A stretch of DNA of 35,083 nucleotides from Alphaproteobacteria bacterium MarineAlpha2_Bin1 (GTDB lineage Bacteria; Pseudomonadota; Alphaproteobacteria; SHVP01). Each line of letters starts with the position of its first letter. Positions within the stretch are counted from its first letter, which is position 1. The notes under the pieces are model-generated. The model searched no databases, was not told the origin of the DNA, and saw only the letters and a list, made by a program, of their open reading frames with translations. The stretch lies in NCBI GenBank assembly GCA_002938125.1, contig PTLN01000005.1:1-35083 (forward strand). The letters run 5' to 3'. Shown here piece after piece: positions 18,208 through 27,782 of this stretch. The translations under genes were made by a program, and so were the position numbers.

Positions 18208-20526
18208 CTATAATTTACTATTAATTATTCCCCAAAGCGACTCTGGTGTAGCTGGCATTTCTATATGAGATACTCCAAACTCTTCTAAAGCATTTACAAG
18301 AGCATTTACAATACATCCTAATGCGCCTACAGTGCCGGCCTCACCAGCGCCCTTGATACCTAGTGGATTTTTAGTACATAGCACCTCATTGAAACCTAGT
18401 GAAATATTCGGTGGAACATTATCTGCTCTTGGCATTGCGTAATCCATAAATGAACCAGTAATCAATTGCCCATTGGAGTGATCATAAATACAGTGCTCCA
18501 TTAAAACTTGACCTAACCCCTGAACAATTCCTCCATGAACTTGTCCTTCGACTATAAGAGGATTAATGACTTTGCCAAGGTCATCAATAACAGTATAATC
18601 AAGAAGTTTTACGTGGCCAGTATCTCCATCAATTTCAAGTTCACATATATGGCAGCCGTTAGGGTATGTCCCATTACTTACATCAGAATTTGCTTTGGTA
18701 TTTAGAGATGCATCAATATTTTCTGGAAGGTCTGATTGCTTTGTTTTTGCTACATCAGTTATATTTATTTTTTTATCAGTTCCTTTAATCGTGAAGTATC
18801 CATCTGAAAAATCAATATCTGTCTCTGATGTTTCTAAAAGATGTGCAGCAATTTTTTTTCCTTTATTAATAATTTCTATAGAAGCATGTTTCATTGCAGA
18901 CGCGCCAAGCATAAGTGATTTTGAACCTCCTGTTCCTCCTCCCGTAGCTACTTTGTCAGTATCTCCCATAATTATATTTATTTTTTCAAAATCTATACCT
19001 AGTAATTCTTCTAAAACTTGAGAATAAGAGGTGACTATACCTTGTCCAATAGCTATTGTTCCTATAAGAACAGATACAGAGCCATCATTTTCAAAGATAA
19101 TTTCAACATCCTCATTAGGTCCACCTGCGGCTGCTTCTACGTAACAACCAATTCCAATGCCCCTAAATTTCCCTCTTTTCCTTGCTTCTTTTTTTCTTTC
19201 ATCAAAATTTGACCATTTAGATAAGGTTAACGCATCTTCTAAATTTTTTATAAAATTTCCTGAGTCGTACTCTGGTCCAAGGGGAGTTTTATACGGGACT
19301 TTTTCGTTAGGTATTAAATTAATACGTCTTATTTGATCTTTAGCGAAACCATGTTCACTTGCAGCTACATCAACCAGCCTCTCTATTATATGCGATGCCT
19401 CAGGTCTTCCTGCACCTCTGTAGGCATCTATAGGAACTGTATTAGTAAAGACTCCTAAAACGTTTACATAAGCTTCGGGTATGTCATAAAGTCCAGTTAA
19501 CATTACTGTTCCTGCTTGAGTAGCTATCATTGGAGCAAAATTTGATAAGTAAGCTCCCATATTTGAAATGGTTTTTACTCTTATTGCTTTAAATTTACCG
19601 CTTTTATCTAAAGCTATTTCTGCTTTAGTTATGTGGTCTCTACCTTGTGTATCGCTTATAAAAGCCTCACTTCTATCACTTGTCCATTTGACTGTTCTAT
19701 TTACTCTTTTTGATGCATATGGAACTAAAATTTGTTCAGGATAGATGAAGACCTTCATTCCGAATCCACCTCCCATATCAGGGGAAACTACTCTTAAATT
19801 ATCTGCTTCAATTCCTAATGATCCAGAAACTATTGTTTTCATTAGATGAACATTTTGACTGGGAGTGTAAAGAGTAAATTTATTTTTATCTTTATCAAAT
19901 TGTCCTATTGCTCCTCTTGGTTCCATTGAGTTGACTACAACTCTATTATTAATTAGGTGAACTTCAGACTTAAGTTCGGTATTATTAAAAATTTCATCTA
20001 CCTTTTCTCTACTGCCATTTTCCCAATCAAAGACCCGGTTACTATCTAGATTGCTCCAAACCTTCGGACTTTCGTTTTTGGATGCCTCAACAGGATTGGT
20101 AATTGAGTCAAGAATATCGAAATCAACTTCAATATTTTCTATAGCAGCTTTAGCTTTTTCTTTAGTTTCTGCTATAACAAAAGCAATATAATCCCCAACA
20201 TATCTCACATATTCGTCAGCTAAAATTGGTCTGAGGGGATTAGCCATATCCTGTCCATCGCGGGAGTCAACTTTTGCAAGACACGGAATTCCGGAAATAT
20301 TGTCAGCTTTTAAGTCTTTTGCTGTGACAATATCCAAAACTCCATCTAAATTTATAGCATTTTCAATATTTATAGACTTTATTTTTGCGTATGCGTGAGG
20401 TGATCTTAGAACAGCTCCATAGGCTTGTTTCTCAAAATGTATATCATCAAGATATCTCCCTTTTCCCTCAAGTAACCTTATGTCTTCTTTTCTTCTAATG
20501 GCTTGCCCTACACCAAATTGACCCAT
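18208..20526 (-). CDS. Molybdenum hydroxylase large subunit (xanthine dehydrogenase/CoxL family, form II-like), tandem paralog
   Basis: 772 aa; VGQAIRRKEDIRLLEGKGRYLDDI, AYRGAGRPEA, GDTDKVATGGGTGGSKS, GIKGAGEAGTVGALGCI. Confidence 0.92.
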   Translation of the reverse strand: MGQFGVGQAIRRKEDIRLLEGKGRYLDDIHFEKQAYGAVLRSPHAYAKIKSINIENAINLDGVLDIVTAKDLKADNISGIPCLAKVDSRDGQDMANPLRPILADEYVRYVGDYIAFVIAETKEKAKAAIENIEVDFDILDSITNPVEASKNESPKVWSNLDSNRVFDWENGSREKVDEIFNNTELKSEVHLINNRVVVNSMEPRGAIGQFDKDKNKFTLYTPSQNVHLMKTIVSGSLGIEADNLRVVSPDMGGGFGMKVFIYPEQILVPYASKRVNRTVKWTSDRSEAFISDTQGRDHITKAEIALDKSGKFKAIRVKTISNMGAYLSNFAPMIATQAGTVMLTGLYDIPEAYVNVLGVFTNTVPIDAYRGAGRPEASHIIERLVDVAASEHGFAKDQIRRINLIPNEKVPYKTPLGPEYDSGNFIKNLEDALTLSKWSNFDERKKEARKRGKFRGIGIGCYVEAAAGGPNEDVEIIFENDGSVSVLIGTIAIGQGIVTSYSQVLEELLGIDFEKINIIMGDTDKVATGGGTGGSKSLMLGASAMKHASIEIINKGKKIAAHLLETSETDIDFSDGYFTIKGTDKKINITDVAKTKQSDLPENIDASLNTKANSDVSNGTYPNGCHICELEIDGDTGHVKLLDYTVIDDLGKVINPLIVEGQVHGGIVQGLGQVLMEHCIYDHSNGQLITGSFMDYAMPRADNVPPNISLGFNEVLCTKNPLGIKGAGEAGTVGALGCIVNALVNALEEFGVSHIEMPATPESLWGIINSKL

Positions 20527-20655
20527 TTAATATCTCCGAAATAAATAATTTTCAAATTAGTACTATTTTAATGATACCTTATATTTCGATAAAATAAACA
20601 GTATAATTTTTTTCGAAAGCCTAAATTTAAAAAAACTACATTTTCTTTAATTATA

Positions 20656-21705
20656 TTATGTATTAAACTTATTTAGGGTTATTTTGTAAATTATTGCACC
20701 AAATAGCATTACAATACATACTCTAAAAAAGTGCATTACAGTTACAAATGCTGTTCCTGATCCTAAAGCAAGAGCAATAAGGCTCATCTCTGCAAGTCCA
20801 CCTGGTGCTATTGACAGGAACAAAGTTGTAGTATTAACCGGTATAAAATTAATTGAAATGTATGTTAATAAGACTGCAACTGATATCATAGAAATTGCTG
20901 ATATTATTGCTATAAATATAATTTTTATCATCTCTTCAAGTGATATTTTTTCAGTAAATCTACATCCAAGCGCTGTTCCAACAATTAATTGTGAAATTGA
21001 AATTAAAAGGTCTGGAACATTCGCCTCTGTAAAACCTAGTGAATGAATTAACGCCGAAATAATCATGGGGCCAATTAATGGAGCTGCAGGTAATTTTAAT
21101 TTATTTGCTAATGGGTAGCCAATAAGAACACAACTAGATAAAAGCAAAATATCAAGAAACTTCCATAATTCCGAATGTGACTCAGAATCGTTTATGACTT
21201 GTATACCCTCAAAAAACTTAAAATAAAATGGAATTATAGTTACAATTATAAGTATTCTGACAGAATGATTAATTGAAATAACTCTTGTATCACCTCCGTA
21301 GTGCTCTCCTGAGAGTGTCATTTCTGATAATCCTCCTGGAGTGCAAGAGAAATAAGAAGTCACTCTGTCATATTTCCCAAGAATTCTAAAAATAATATAC
21401 GCTGTTAATCCTGCGAGAAACATATATAAAATTTGAATAATAAAAGCCACTCCGAATTGGCTTGCTTGTCCTAGAAGTTCTGGGGTAAACGCACTTCCTA
21501 ACATTACACCAAGTATACTTATAAACAAAGATCTAAGTTTGTTTGGCATTTCAACAGGAAGACCTGAAAGTGCTCCAATGGTTACAAAAATCATTGGACC
21601 CATCATCCATGCTAATGGAAAATTAAGGTAATTGAATAAAATTCCTCCTATAACTCCCAGAATAATAGATGAGATCAGTTTTTTAAATGATATATTAAAT
21701 TTCAT
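20656..21705 (-). CDS. AbrB family (ammonia monooxygenase-like) membrane protein
   Basis: 349 aa, ~10 hydrophobic segments; internal repeat with NFPLAWMMGPMI / KLPAAPLIGPMI and SCTPGGLSEMTL / SIAPGGLAEMSLIAL. Confidence 0.87.
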   Translation of the reverse strand: MKFNISFKKLISSIILGVIGGILFNYLNFPLAWMMGPMIFVTIGALSGLPVEMPNKLRSLFISILGVMLGSAFTPELLGQASQFGVAFIIQILYMFLAGLTAYIIFRILGKYDRVTSYFSCTPGGLSEMTLSGEHYGGDTRVISINHSVRILIIVTIIPFYFKFFEGIQVINDSESHSELWKFLDILLLSSCVLIGYPLANKLKLPAAPLIGPMIISALIHSLGFTEANVPDLLISISQLIVGTALGCRFTEKISLEEMIKIIFIAIISAISMISVAVLLTYISINFIPVNTTTLFLSIAPGGLAEMSLIALALGSGTAFVTVMHFFRVCIVMLFGAIIYKITLNKFNT

Positions 21706-21729
21706 TAGATTAAAAAAAGAAATTACGAA

Positions 21730-22503
21730 CTAGGGTATAAACTGTTCATTGATAATTCTTTCGGCCAAATTATGTTCAGCATCAAATAATATTCTTATTT
21801 TCTTGTTTTTTGCTATCTCAATTTCTACCGAAGTAACGTCTCGAATTTCTGTATGATCAGCAACTGCACTTACTGGTCGTTTCTTTGACTCTAAAACATC
21901 AAATCGAACTTTCGATTTTTTTGGTAAGAGTGCTCCCTTCCATCTTCTTGGTCTGAATGCACTTATTGGAGTTAGTGCATTCACATCGGATTCAAGAGGA
22001 ATTATAGGTCCGTGGGCTGAAAGGTTATATGCAGTGCTTCCGGCAGGAGTTGACAAAAGCACTCCGTCGCATATTAGTTCTTCAATTCTATTTACACCGT
22101 CAACAGAAATTTTTATCTTCGCAGCCTGCCTTGTTTCACGTAAAAGCGAAATCTCATTAATTGCTATAGCGGTTCTTTTTTTTCCATTTTTTGTTGCCAA
22201 CATTTTTAAAGGTTGTAATGATACTTCTTTAGCCTTTTGGAGCCTTTCAATTAAATTATCTTCATTGTAATCATTCATTAAGAAACCTATTGTTCCACAA
22301 TTCATGCCAAAGATAGGTATATCTTTATCCATAAATTTATGTAGGGTTGATAGCGCAAAGCCATCACCTCCTAGAGCAACTATTACATCAGCATCTAACG
22401 GTGGAACGCCAGAATATATTTTTTTTAATTTTTTTGCAGCATTTTTTGAGTCAGTAGAGTCACTAGCAAGAAAACAAATATTTAGCTCTTGTTTTTTACT
22501 CAT
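21730..22503 (-). CDS. nadK: NAD kinase
   Basis: 257 aa; [54 protein letters not shown]. Confidence 0.95.
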   Translation of the reverse strand: MSKKQELNICFLASDSTDSKNAAKKLKKIYSGVPPLDADVIVALGGDGFALSTLHKFMDKDIPIFGMNCGTIGFLMNDYNEDNLIERLQKAKEVSLQPLKMLATKNGKKRTAIAINEISLLRETRQAAKIKISVDGVNRIEELICDGVLLSTPAGSTAYNLSAHGPIIPLESDVNALTPISAFRPRRWKGALLPKKSKVRFDVLESKKRPVSAVADHTEIRDVTSVEIEIAKNKKIRILFDAEHNLAERIINEQFIP

Positions 22504-22534
22504 TTTACAAATTTAAATTATATAAAGACATAAA

Positions 22535-23524
22535 TTATCCTCCAGTGATATTCATAGTTCTTTCAATAATTGATGATCCTGAAAACTCTGCTGTTGTGAA
22601 ATTGTGTTTTTTTGGTTTTTCAATAATAGATTGATCAATTAAATTTTCTAAAGAGCGGTAACTTTGTTTTGATCTTAGAGCTTTCTTTAGATCAATTGAG
22701 TTGTTTTGACCAAGACACATATATATTTTACCAGTGCAGGTAACTCTAATTCTATTGCAACCAGAGCAGAAGTTATTAGACATTGGAGTTATCATTCCTA
22801 ATTTAATATTTGCTTCTTTAATAATGGAGTATTTAGCAGGCCCCCCTGAGCTGAAATTTATATCCTCTAGTGTCCATCTTTTCATCAATTCTTTTTTAAC
22901 TTTTGATAAAGAAAGGTAATTTGTTGACCTGAGGATATCTGTATCACCTAGGGGCATGGTTTCAATTAAAGTCAAGTCAAATTTATTTTCGCCACACCAT
23001 AATATTAAATCATCAATCTCATCATCATTAATACCTTTTAAGACAACAGTGTTAATCTTGATTTTTAACTTAGAATTTTGCGCTGCTTTTATACCCTCAA
23101 AGACTGAGAGAATATTATTCTTTTTGGTAATTAAATGAAATTTTTTTTCATCTAAAGTATCTAATGAAATATTTACTCTGCGGACACCAGCGTCGTACAA
23201 ATAACTTGAATATTTTTTTAACTGACTTCCGTTTGTAGTTAATGTTAACTCATCTAAATTAGAATTATTTAATTTTTTTCCTAGTCTCTCAAATAGTTGA
23301 ATAATATTTTTTCTTACCAAAGGCTCACCACCTGAAATTCTTATTTTCTTAATGCCTTTATTAATAAAAACTGAACATATTATTTCTAACTCTTCCAGAG
23401 TTAAAAGATCTTTCTTTGGCAAAAAGCTAACGTCTTCTGACATACAATATGTGCACCTGAAGTTACACCTATCAGTCACTGATAATCTTAAATACGTTAT
23501 TTTTCTTCCGAATTGATCTATCAT
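22535..23524 (-). CDS. moaA: GTP 3',8-cyclase (molybdenum cofactor biosynthesis)
   Basis: 329 aa; radical SAM CNFRCTYC, C-terminal cluster FCSGCNRIRVTCTGKIYMC, C-terminal Gly-Gly. Confidence 0.97.
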   Translation of the reverse strand: MIDQFGRKITYLRLSVTDRCNFRCTYCMSEDVSFLPKKDLLTLEELEIICSVFINKGIKKIRISGGEPLVRKNIIQLFERLGKKLNNSNLDELTLTTNGSQLKKYSSYLYDAGVRRVNISLDTLDEKKFHLITKKNNILSVFEGIKAAQNSKLKIKINTVVLKGINDDEIDDLILWCGENKFDLTLIETMPLGDTDILRSTNYLSLSKVKKELMKRWTLEDINFSSGGPAKYSIIKEANIKLGMITPMSNNFCSGCNRIRVTCTGKIYMCLGQNNSIDLKKALRSKQSYRSLENLIDQSIIEKPKKHNFTTAEFSGSSIIERTMNITGG

Positions 23525-23637
23525 AATTTTTATATTAATGTAAATTACATCATTATGGTATATATTTTAACCTTAATCAAATTCTAGAACAGGAATTATA
23601 TAGTATATTCAATAATCTCTAATTTTACTTATATGTA

Positions 23638-24240
23638 ATGAATGAAATAATTGGTGTAATCCTAGCTGGTGGTAAGTCCTCTAGATTTGAGGGTGGGGAC
23701 AAAATTTTTGCAAAAATAGATGGTGAAACATTAATCCATCGAGCAATAAGGAAGGCCAGTAAACAGGTTGATAAACTTATTCTAAGCACAAACCATCATG
23801 CATCAAATGATTTTGATTTTAAAATTCCAATTGTACCTGACATGCAATTTAACTCGGTGGGTCCATTAGGTGGGATATTATCATCATTAGAGTGGGTAGT
23901 TCAAAATCACAGGTCTGTGAAAAACGTAGTATATTTTGCTGCAGATGTTCCATTCTTCCCCGATGATATTGTAGATATTTTGATTAATATGAAAAAATTA
24001 AATATTTATAAGAAATTATTTTGCGTGAGCTGCGAGGGCATGGTTCAGCCTCTATTTTCTTTATGGGATGTATCTTTGAGGGATTCTCTTAGAGATTATT
24101 TAAATAATAATAACTATAAAGTAGAAACCTTTTTTAAGGAAAGATCTTGTATAATTAAAGAATTAAAAAAAACAAATCCTCCTTCATTTTTCAATGTTAA
24201 TACTTATCAGGATCTTGAGAAATTGAATTCTTATATTTAA
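23638..24240 (+). CDS. mobA: Molybdenum cofactor guanylyltransferase
   Basis: 200 aa; ILAGGKSSRFEGGDKIFAKIDGETLIHRAI, GPLGGILSSLEW, FFNVNTYQDL; divergent from moaA. Confidence 0.92.
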   Translation: MNEIIGVILAGGKSSRFEGGDKIFAKIDGETLIHRAIRKASKQVDKLILSTNHHASNDFDFKIPIVPDMQFNSVGPLGGILSSLEWVVQNHRSVKNVVYFAADVPFFPDDIVDILINMKKLNIYKKLFCVSCEGMVQPLFSLWDVSLRDSLRDYLNNNNYKVETFFKERSCIIKELKKTNPPSFFNVNTYQDLEKLNSYI

Positions 24241-24242
24241 AA

Positions 24243-24416
24243 TTAAGTTTTTTCATTTAAGTTGATTATATCAAGTTTTACAACTTCAGTATTAATTACT
24301 AATTTCCCAGCATTTTCAAAATTAACAGTAACTTTATTTTTGACTATAGTTTGGACTTGACCAATACCCCATTCAGTATTTTTTTTGTTGATAACGTAAG
24401 TTCCTGGGTATATCAT
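24243..24416 (-). CDS. DUF3553-family mini-protein (57 aa), absent from the supplied ORF track
   Basis: Manual translation: MIYPGTYVINKKNTEWGIGQVQTIVKNKVTVNFENAGKLVINTEVVKLDIINLNEKT*. Pattern PGxYVxxxxxxEWGxGQVQxxxxxxVTVNFExAGK matches the DUF3553 family. Confidence 0.85.
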   Translation of the reverse strand: MIYPGTYVINKKNTEWGIGQVQTIVKNKVTVNFENAGKLVINTEVVKLDIINLNEKT

Positions 24417-24448
24417 TTTATAATCTTTACTTACTGAAATATGTTATA

Positions 24449-25063
24449 ATGGATCACTTAAAATTTTCTTCATTGCTCTGTAGCCAGGTTTGTCATGACC
24501 TGGCTGGTCCTTTAAGTGTAATTGATAACACATTAGAACTTATTAACCCAGAAGAATTAAGGGATATTAATCCAGAAGAATTTAATTTTATTTCAAAGGC
24601 AACAAAACAATCAGTCATTCAACTTAAATTTCTTAGGATTTTATTTGGTAATACACAGAAAACTTTAAAATTAAATGATATATTCATAATATCTGATCAA
24701 TATTTAGGTTTAAAAGGTATCAAATTATTATGGGTTAGAAAAAATCTTCCAATTGAAGCTAATGCTATATTTATTAAATTAGTTATGAGTTTTTTTTATG
24801 GTTCTAAGATAATTATACCATATGGAGGTGATATCAAGGTAAATCACAAGAGTGAAAATGATTTTGAAATAGAGTTTATTAGTAAAAAAATTATTGATGA
24901 TGAAAAAATATTTAATTTAATTAACTCTAAATCAATATATGAAGTAAATGACACAAAATTTCTACCTTTTATGTTTTCATGTTTTTTAAAAAATAAATTA
25001 GAATTCGAAGTTAAAAAAACTTCAAAAAATAATAGTATTATTTATAAGGCAAATAAAAGGTAA
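24449..25063 (+). CDS. chpT: Histidine phosphotransferase ChpT
   Basis: 204 aa; LLCSQVCHDLAGPLSVIDNTLELI (ChpT His motif); convergent with ctrA. Confidence 0.88.
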   Translation: MDHLKFSSLLCSQVCHDLAGPLSVIDNTLELINPEELRDINPEEFNFISKATKQSVIQLKFLRILFGNTQKTLKLNDIFIISDQYLGLKGIKLLWVRKNLPIEANAIFIKLVMSFFYGSKIIIPYGGDIKVNHKSENDFEIEFISKKIIDDEKIFNLINSKSIYEVNDTKFLPFMFSCFLKNKLEFEVKKTSKNNSIIYKANKR

Positions 25064-25068
25064 TATTT

Positions 25069-25101
25069 ATTTTAGAGGCCTGATTAACAGACCTCTAAAA
25101 T
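25069..25101. terminator. Bidirectional terminator-like hairpin between convergent chpT and ctrA
   Basis: ATTTTAGAGG (25069-25078) pairs perfectly with CCTCTAAAAT (25092-25101); the stem continues past one mismatch with CTG/CAG around an ATTAA loop. Flanked by T/A runs on both strands. Confidence 0.85.
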
Positions 25102-25808
25102 TATGCAGCAGGTGCTTGTTCTAGAGATTCATCTTTTTGATCCCTTAGAACATATCCACGTCCCCATACTGTCTCTACAAACTCATTACCACCAGAAATA
25201 GCAGCCAATTTTTTTCTTAATTTACAGACAAAGACGTCTATTATTTTGATTTCAGGTTCATCCATACCACCATATAAATGGTTAAGAAACATTTCTTTTG
25301 TTAGTGTAGTGCCTTTACGAAGTGAAAGAACTTCTAAAATAGCATATTCCTTACTTGTTAAATTTACCTGTTTGTTATCAATTGTTGCGCATTTTGAGTC
25401 AAGATCAACTACTAACCTTCCCGTTTGAATAACAGATCTTGAATGCCCTCTTGATCTTCTAACAATTGCATTTAATCTTGCAGTAAGTTCTTCTTTGTTA
25501 AACGGTTTCGTGAGATAATCATCAGCTCCAACACCAAATCCTCTAATTTTATCATCAGTTTCAGATAAACCAGATAAAATTAAAACTGGTGTAGATATTT
25601 TAGAACTTCTTAATTTTCTTAAAACATCAAAACCAGAAATATCTGGTAGATTAAGGTCTAAGACAATTACGTCATATTCATAAAGTTTACCTAAATCAAT
25701 TCCTTCTTCACCAAATTCTGTAGTGAATACATTAAAACCCTCAGAATCAAGCATACTTTCGATGCTTTTTGCCATCATCTGGTCGTCTTCTACAAGCAAT
25801 ACACGCAT
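25101..25808 (-). CDS. ctrA: Cell cycle response regulator CtrA
   Basis: 235 aa; [67 protein letters not shown], winged-helix C-terminus, ends in Ala-Ala like the CtrA ClpXP degron. Confidence 0.96.
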   Translation of the reverse strand: MRVLLVEDDQMMAKSIESMLDSEGFNVFTTEFGEEGIDLGKLYEYDVIVLDLNLPDISGFDVLRKLRSSKISTPVLILSGLSETDDKIRGFGVGADDYLTKPFNKEELTARLNAIVRRSRGHSRSVIQTGRLVVDLDSKCATIDNKQVNLTSKEYAILEVLSLRKGTTLTKEMFLNHLYGGMDEPEIKIIDVFVCKLRKKLAAISGGNEFVETVWGRGYVLRDQKDESLEQAPAA

Positions 25809-25857
25809 TTCAAGGCTCCTGTTCGTTATAAAGTTAATACAAGATGAACGATTAAGG

Positions 25858-25872
25858 TTAATAATAAGTTAA
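25858..25872. promoter_or_regulatory. CtrA-type box 1 (TTAA-N7-TTAA)
   Basis: Exact TTAATAATAAGTTAA, 50 bp upstream of the ctrA start. Confidence 0.65.
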
Positions 25873-25948
25873 TAATTTTTATAATATTAACCATATTTTT
25901 AGGATTTTTTATACAAATATTCACTAAATTACTGAGATAAATAGAATT

Positions 25949-25963
25949 TTAACCAAAATTTAA
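25949..25963. promoter_or_regulatory. CtrA-type box 2 (TTAA-N7-TTAA)
   Basis: Exact TTAACCAAAATTTAA. Confidence 0.65.
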
Positions 25964-25981
25964 CAAAGAGTGTGTAAATTA

Positions 25982-25996
25982 TTAATCTTAAATTAA
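25982..25996. promoter_or_regulatory. CtrA-type box 3 (TTAA-N7-TTAA)
   Basis: Exact TTAATCTTAAATTAA, 29 bp upstream of the fliI start. Confidence 0.65.
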
Positions 25997-26025
25997 CTAT
26001 AAAATTATTTAGAAGTCTATGATTT

Positions 26026-27339
26026 ATGAACATTTTATCTCAGGAATTATCAAAAATTAGAAACTATAATTTTTACGGAAAAGTATCTTCAATTCAGGGT
26101 CTGCTTATTTCTGTGACTGGGATAGATCAGGTAGTTTCAATTGGGTCTAGATGTAATATTGAGACCAGAGGAGGAGGATCTTGTCCTGGAGAAGTCATTG
26201 GCTTTAGAGAAAACTTAACCTTAGTAATGTCATTTAATGATCTAGATGGTGTAGGTTTAGGCTGTCGAGTTATAATTCAAGAAAATGAGTCTGTGATAAA
26301 TCCCGATGAGAGCTGGTTAGGAAGAGTACTAAATCCCATGGGAGATCCTATTGATGGAAAAGGTCCATTACTCAACGGTTCGATACCATATAAACTCAGA
26401 TCAAGTCCACCTCTTGCAAGTGAGAGAAACCGTCTGGGAAAAAAAATTGATTTGGGAGTGAAATCAATTAATACATTTGTTACGTGTTGTAGTGGTCAAA
26501 GAATGGGAATTTTTTCTGGATCAGGTATTGGTAAATCAGTTCTACTATCAATGATGTCAAAATATACAAAGTCTGATGTAAATATTATTGGATTAGTAGG
26601 AGAGAGGGGTAGGGAAGTTAAAGATTTCATCGAAGATCATCTAGGACCAGAAGGTTTAGCAAAAAGTATAATTATTGTTGCAACATCTGATGAGTCAGCA
26701 TTATTAAGAAGACAAGCAGCATATTTAACTCTTACATTATCAGAATATTTTAGAGATAAAGAAAAAAATGTTTTATGCCTAATAGATAGTATTACAAGAT
26801 TTGCACAAGCACAGCGTGAAATAGGTTTATCAGGCGGTGAGCCACCGGCCTCTAAGGGGTATACGCCAACTGTATTTGCAGAGTTACCAAAACTTTTAGA
26901 AAGAGCAGGGCCGGGCAAAAATACTGGAAATATTACTGGGTTATTTACGGTACTAGTTGAAGGTGATGATCACAATGAACCAATATCTGATGCTGTTAGA
27001 GCAATAGTCGATGGTCATATAGTGCTTGAAAGAGAGATAATGGAAAGGGGGAGGTATCCAGCAATTAATATTCTAAAAAGCGTTTCAAGGTCAATGCCAA
27101 ACTGTAATAATGAAAAAGAAAATCAACTTATTTCTAAAGCTAAAACAATTGTATCTCTTTTCGAAAAAATGTCAGAAATGATTCGTTTAGGTGCATATAA
27201 GCAAGGTTCTGATAAAGATCTTGATGAAGCAATAGAAATTTATCCGTTAATTGAGAAATTTTTATATCAAAATATTGATGAAAGAGCTGATTTTGAAAAA
27301 GATTTTAATGAGCTAGAAAAAATTCTTAATTCTTATTAA
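26026..27339 (+). CDS. fliI: Flagellum-specific ATPase FliI
   Basis: 437 aa; GRVLNPMGDPIDGKG, P-loop GIFSGSGIGKSVLLS, GEPPASKGYTPTVFAELPKLLERAG. Confidence 0.97.
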   Translation: MNILSQELSKIRNYNFYGKVSSIQGLLISVTGIDQVVSIGSRCNIETRGGGSCPGEVIGFRENLTLVMSFNDLDGVGLGCRVIIQENESVINPDESWLGRVLNPMGDPIDGKGPLLNGSIPYKLRSSPPLASERNRLGKKIDLGVKSINTFVTCCSGQRMGIFSGSGIGKSVLLSMMSKYTKSDVNIIGLVGERGREVKDFIEDHLGPEGLAKSIIIVATSDESALLRRQAAYLTLTLSEYFRDKEKNVLCLIDSITRFAQAQREIGLSGGEPPASKGYTPTVFAELPKLLERAGPGKNTGNITGLFTVLVEGDDHNEPISDAVRAIVDGHIVLEREIMERGRYPAINILKSVSRSMPNCNNEKENQLISKAKTIVSLFEKMSEMIRLGAYKQGSDKDLDEAIEIYPLIEKFLYQNIDERADFEKDFNELEKILNSY

Positions 27340-27358
27340 TTAATTTTAGGTTTTAAAG

Positions 27359-27778
27359 TTGAAAAATATTGATTTAATAATTGAACTAAATAAATCTATC
27401 CTTGAAGAAAAAAGAAGGGACTTAGCTTTATTGCTTGCGGAAGAATCCTCTATAGAGAATCAAATAATTGTATTAGATAATAGTTTAATTAGAGAGCAAA
27501 ATTTTAGCAGACAAAATGTGGAATCAATTTTTTATTATGATAATTTTGCAAGGTCAATTAGTTTTCAAAGAAAAGATCTAATTCAAAAACTTTCAAAAAT
27601 TCAATCAATTATTTCGAAAGCTAGAGAGTTAGTAAATGAATCATATTTAGAATTAAGAAAATTTGAAATAACTAAGGATAATGCTGAGAAGAAAGAAAAA
27701 ATTGAAGCATCAAGATTTGAGCAGGGAATATTAGACGATATATCTATTGATATGTTTTTGAGAAATAATACTAACTAG
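27359..27778 (+). CDS. fliJ: FliJ-like coiled-coil flagellar export protein (TTG start)
   Basis: 139 aa, strongly charged helical sequence directly downstream of fliI; family assigned mainly by size, composition and position. Confidence 0.7.
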   Translation: MKNIDLIIELNKSILEEKRRDLALLLAEESSIENQIIVLDNSLIREQNFSRQNVESIFYYDNFARSISFQRKDLIQKLSKIQSIISKARELVNESYLELRKFEITKDNAEKKEKIEASRFEQGILDDISIDMFLRNNTN

Positions 27779-27782
27779 TAAT

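Noticed and set aside
17714-19212. Plus-strand ORFs (88, 108 and 64 aa)
   Set aside because: Antisense to the two Mo-hydroxylase genes; no family resemblance.
15859-20526. Aerobic CO dehydrogenase (coxL form I)
   Set aside because: Both proteins have AYRGAGR instead of AYXCSFR, and no coxM/coxS genes are adjacent.
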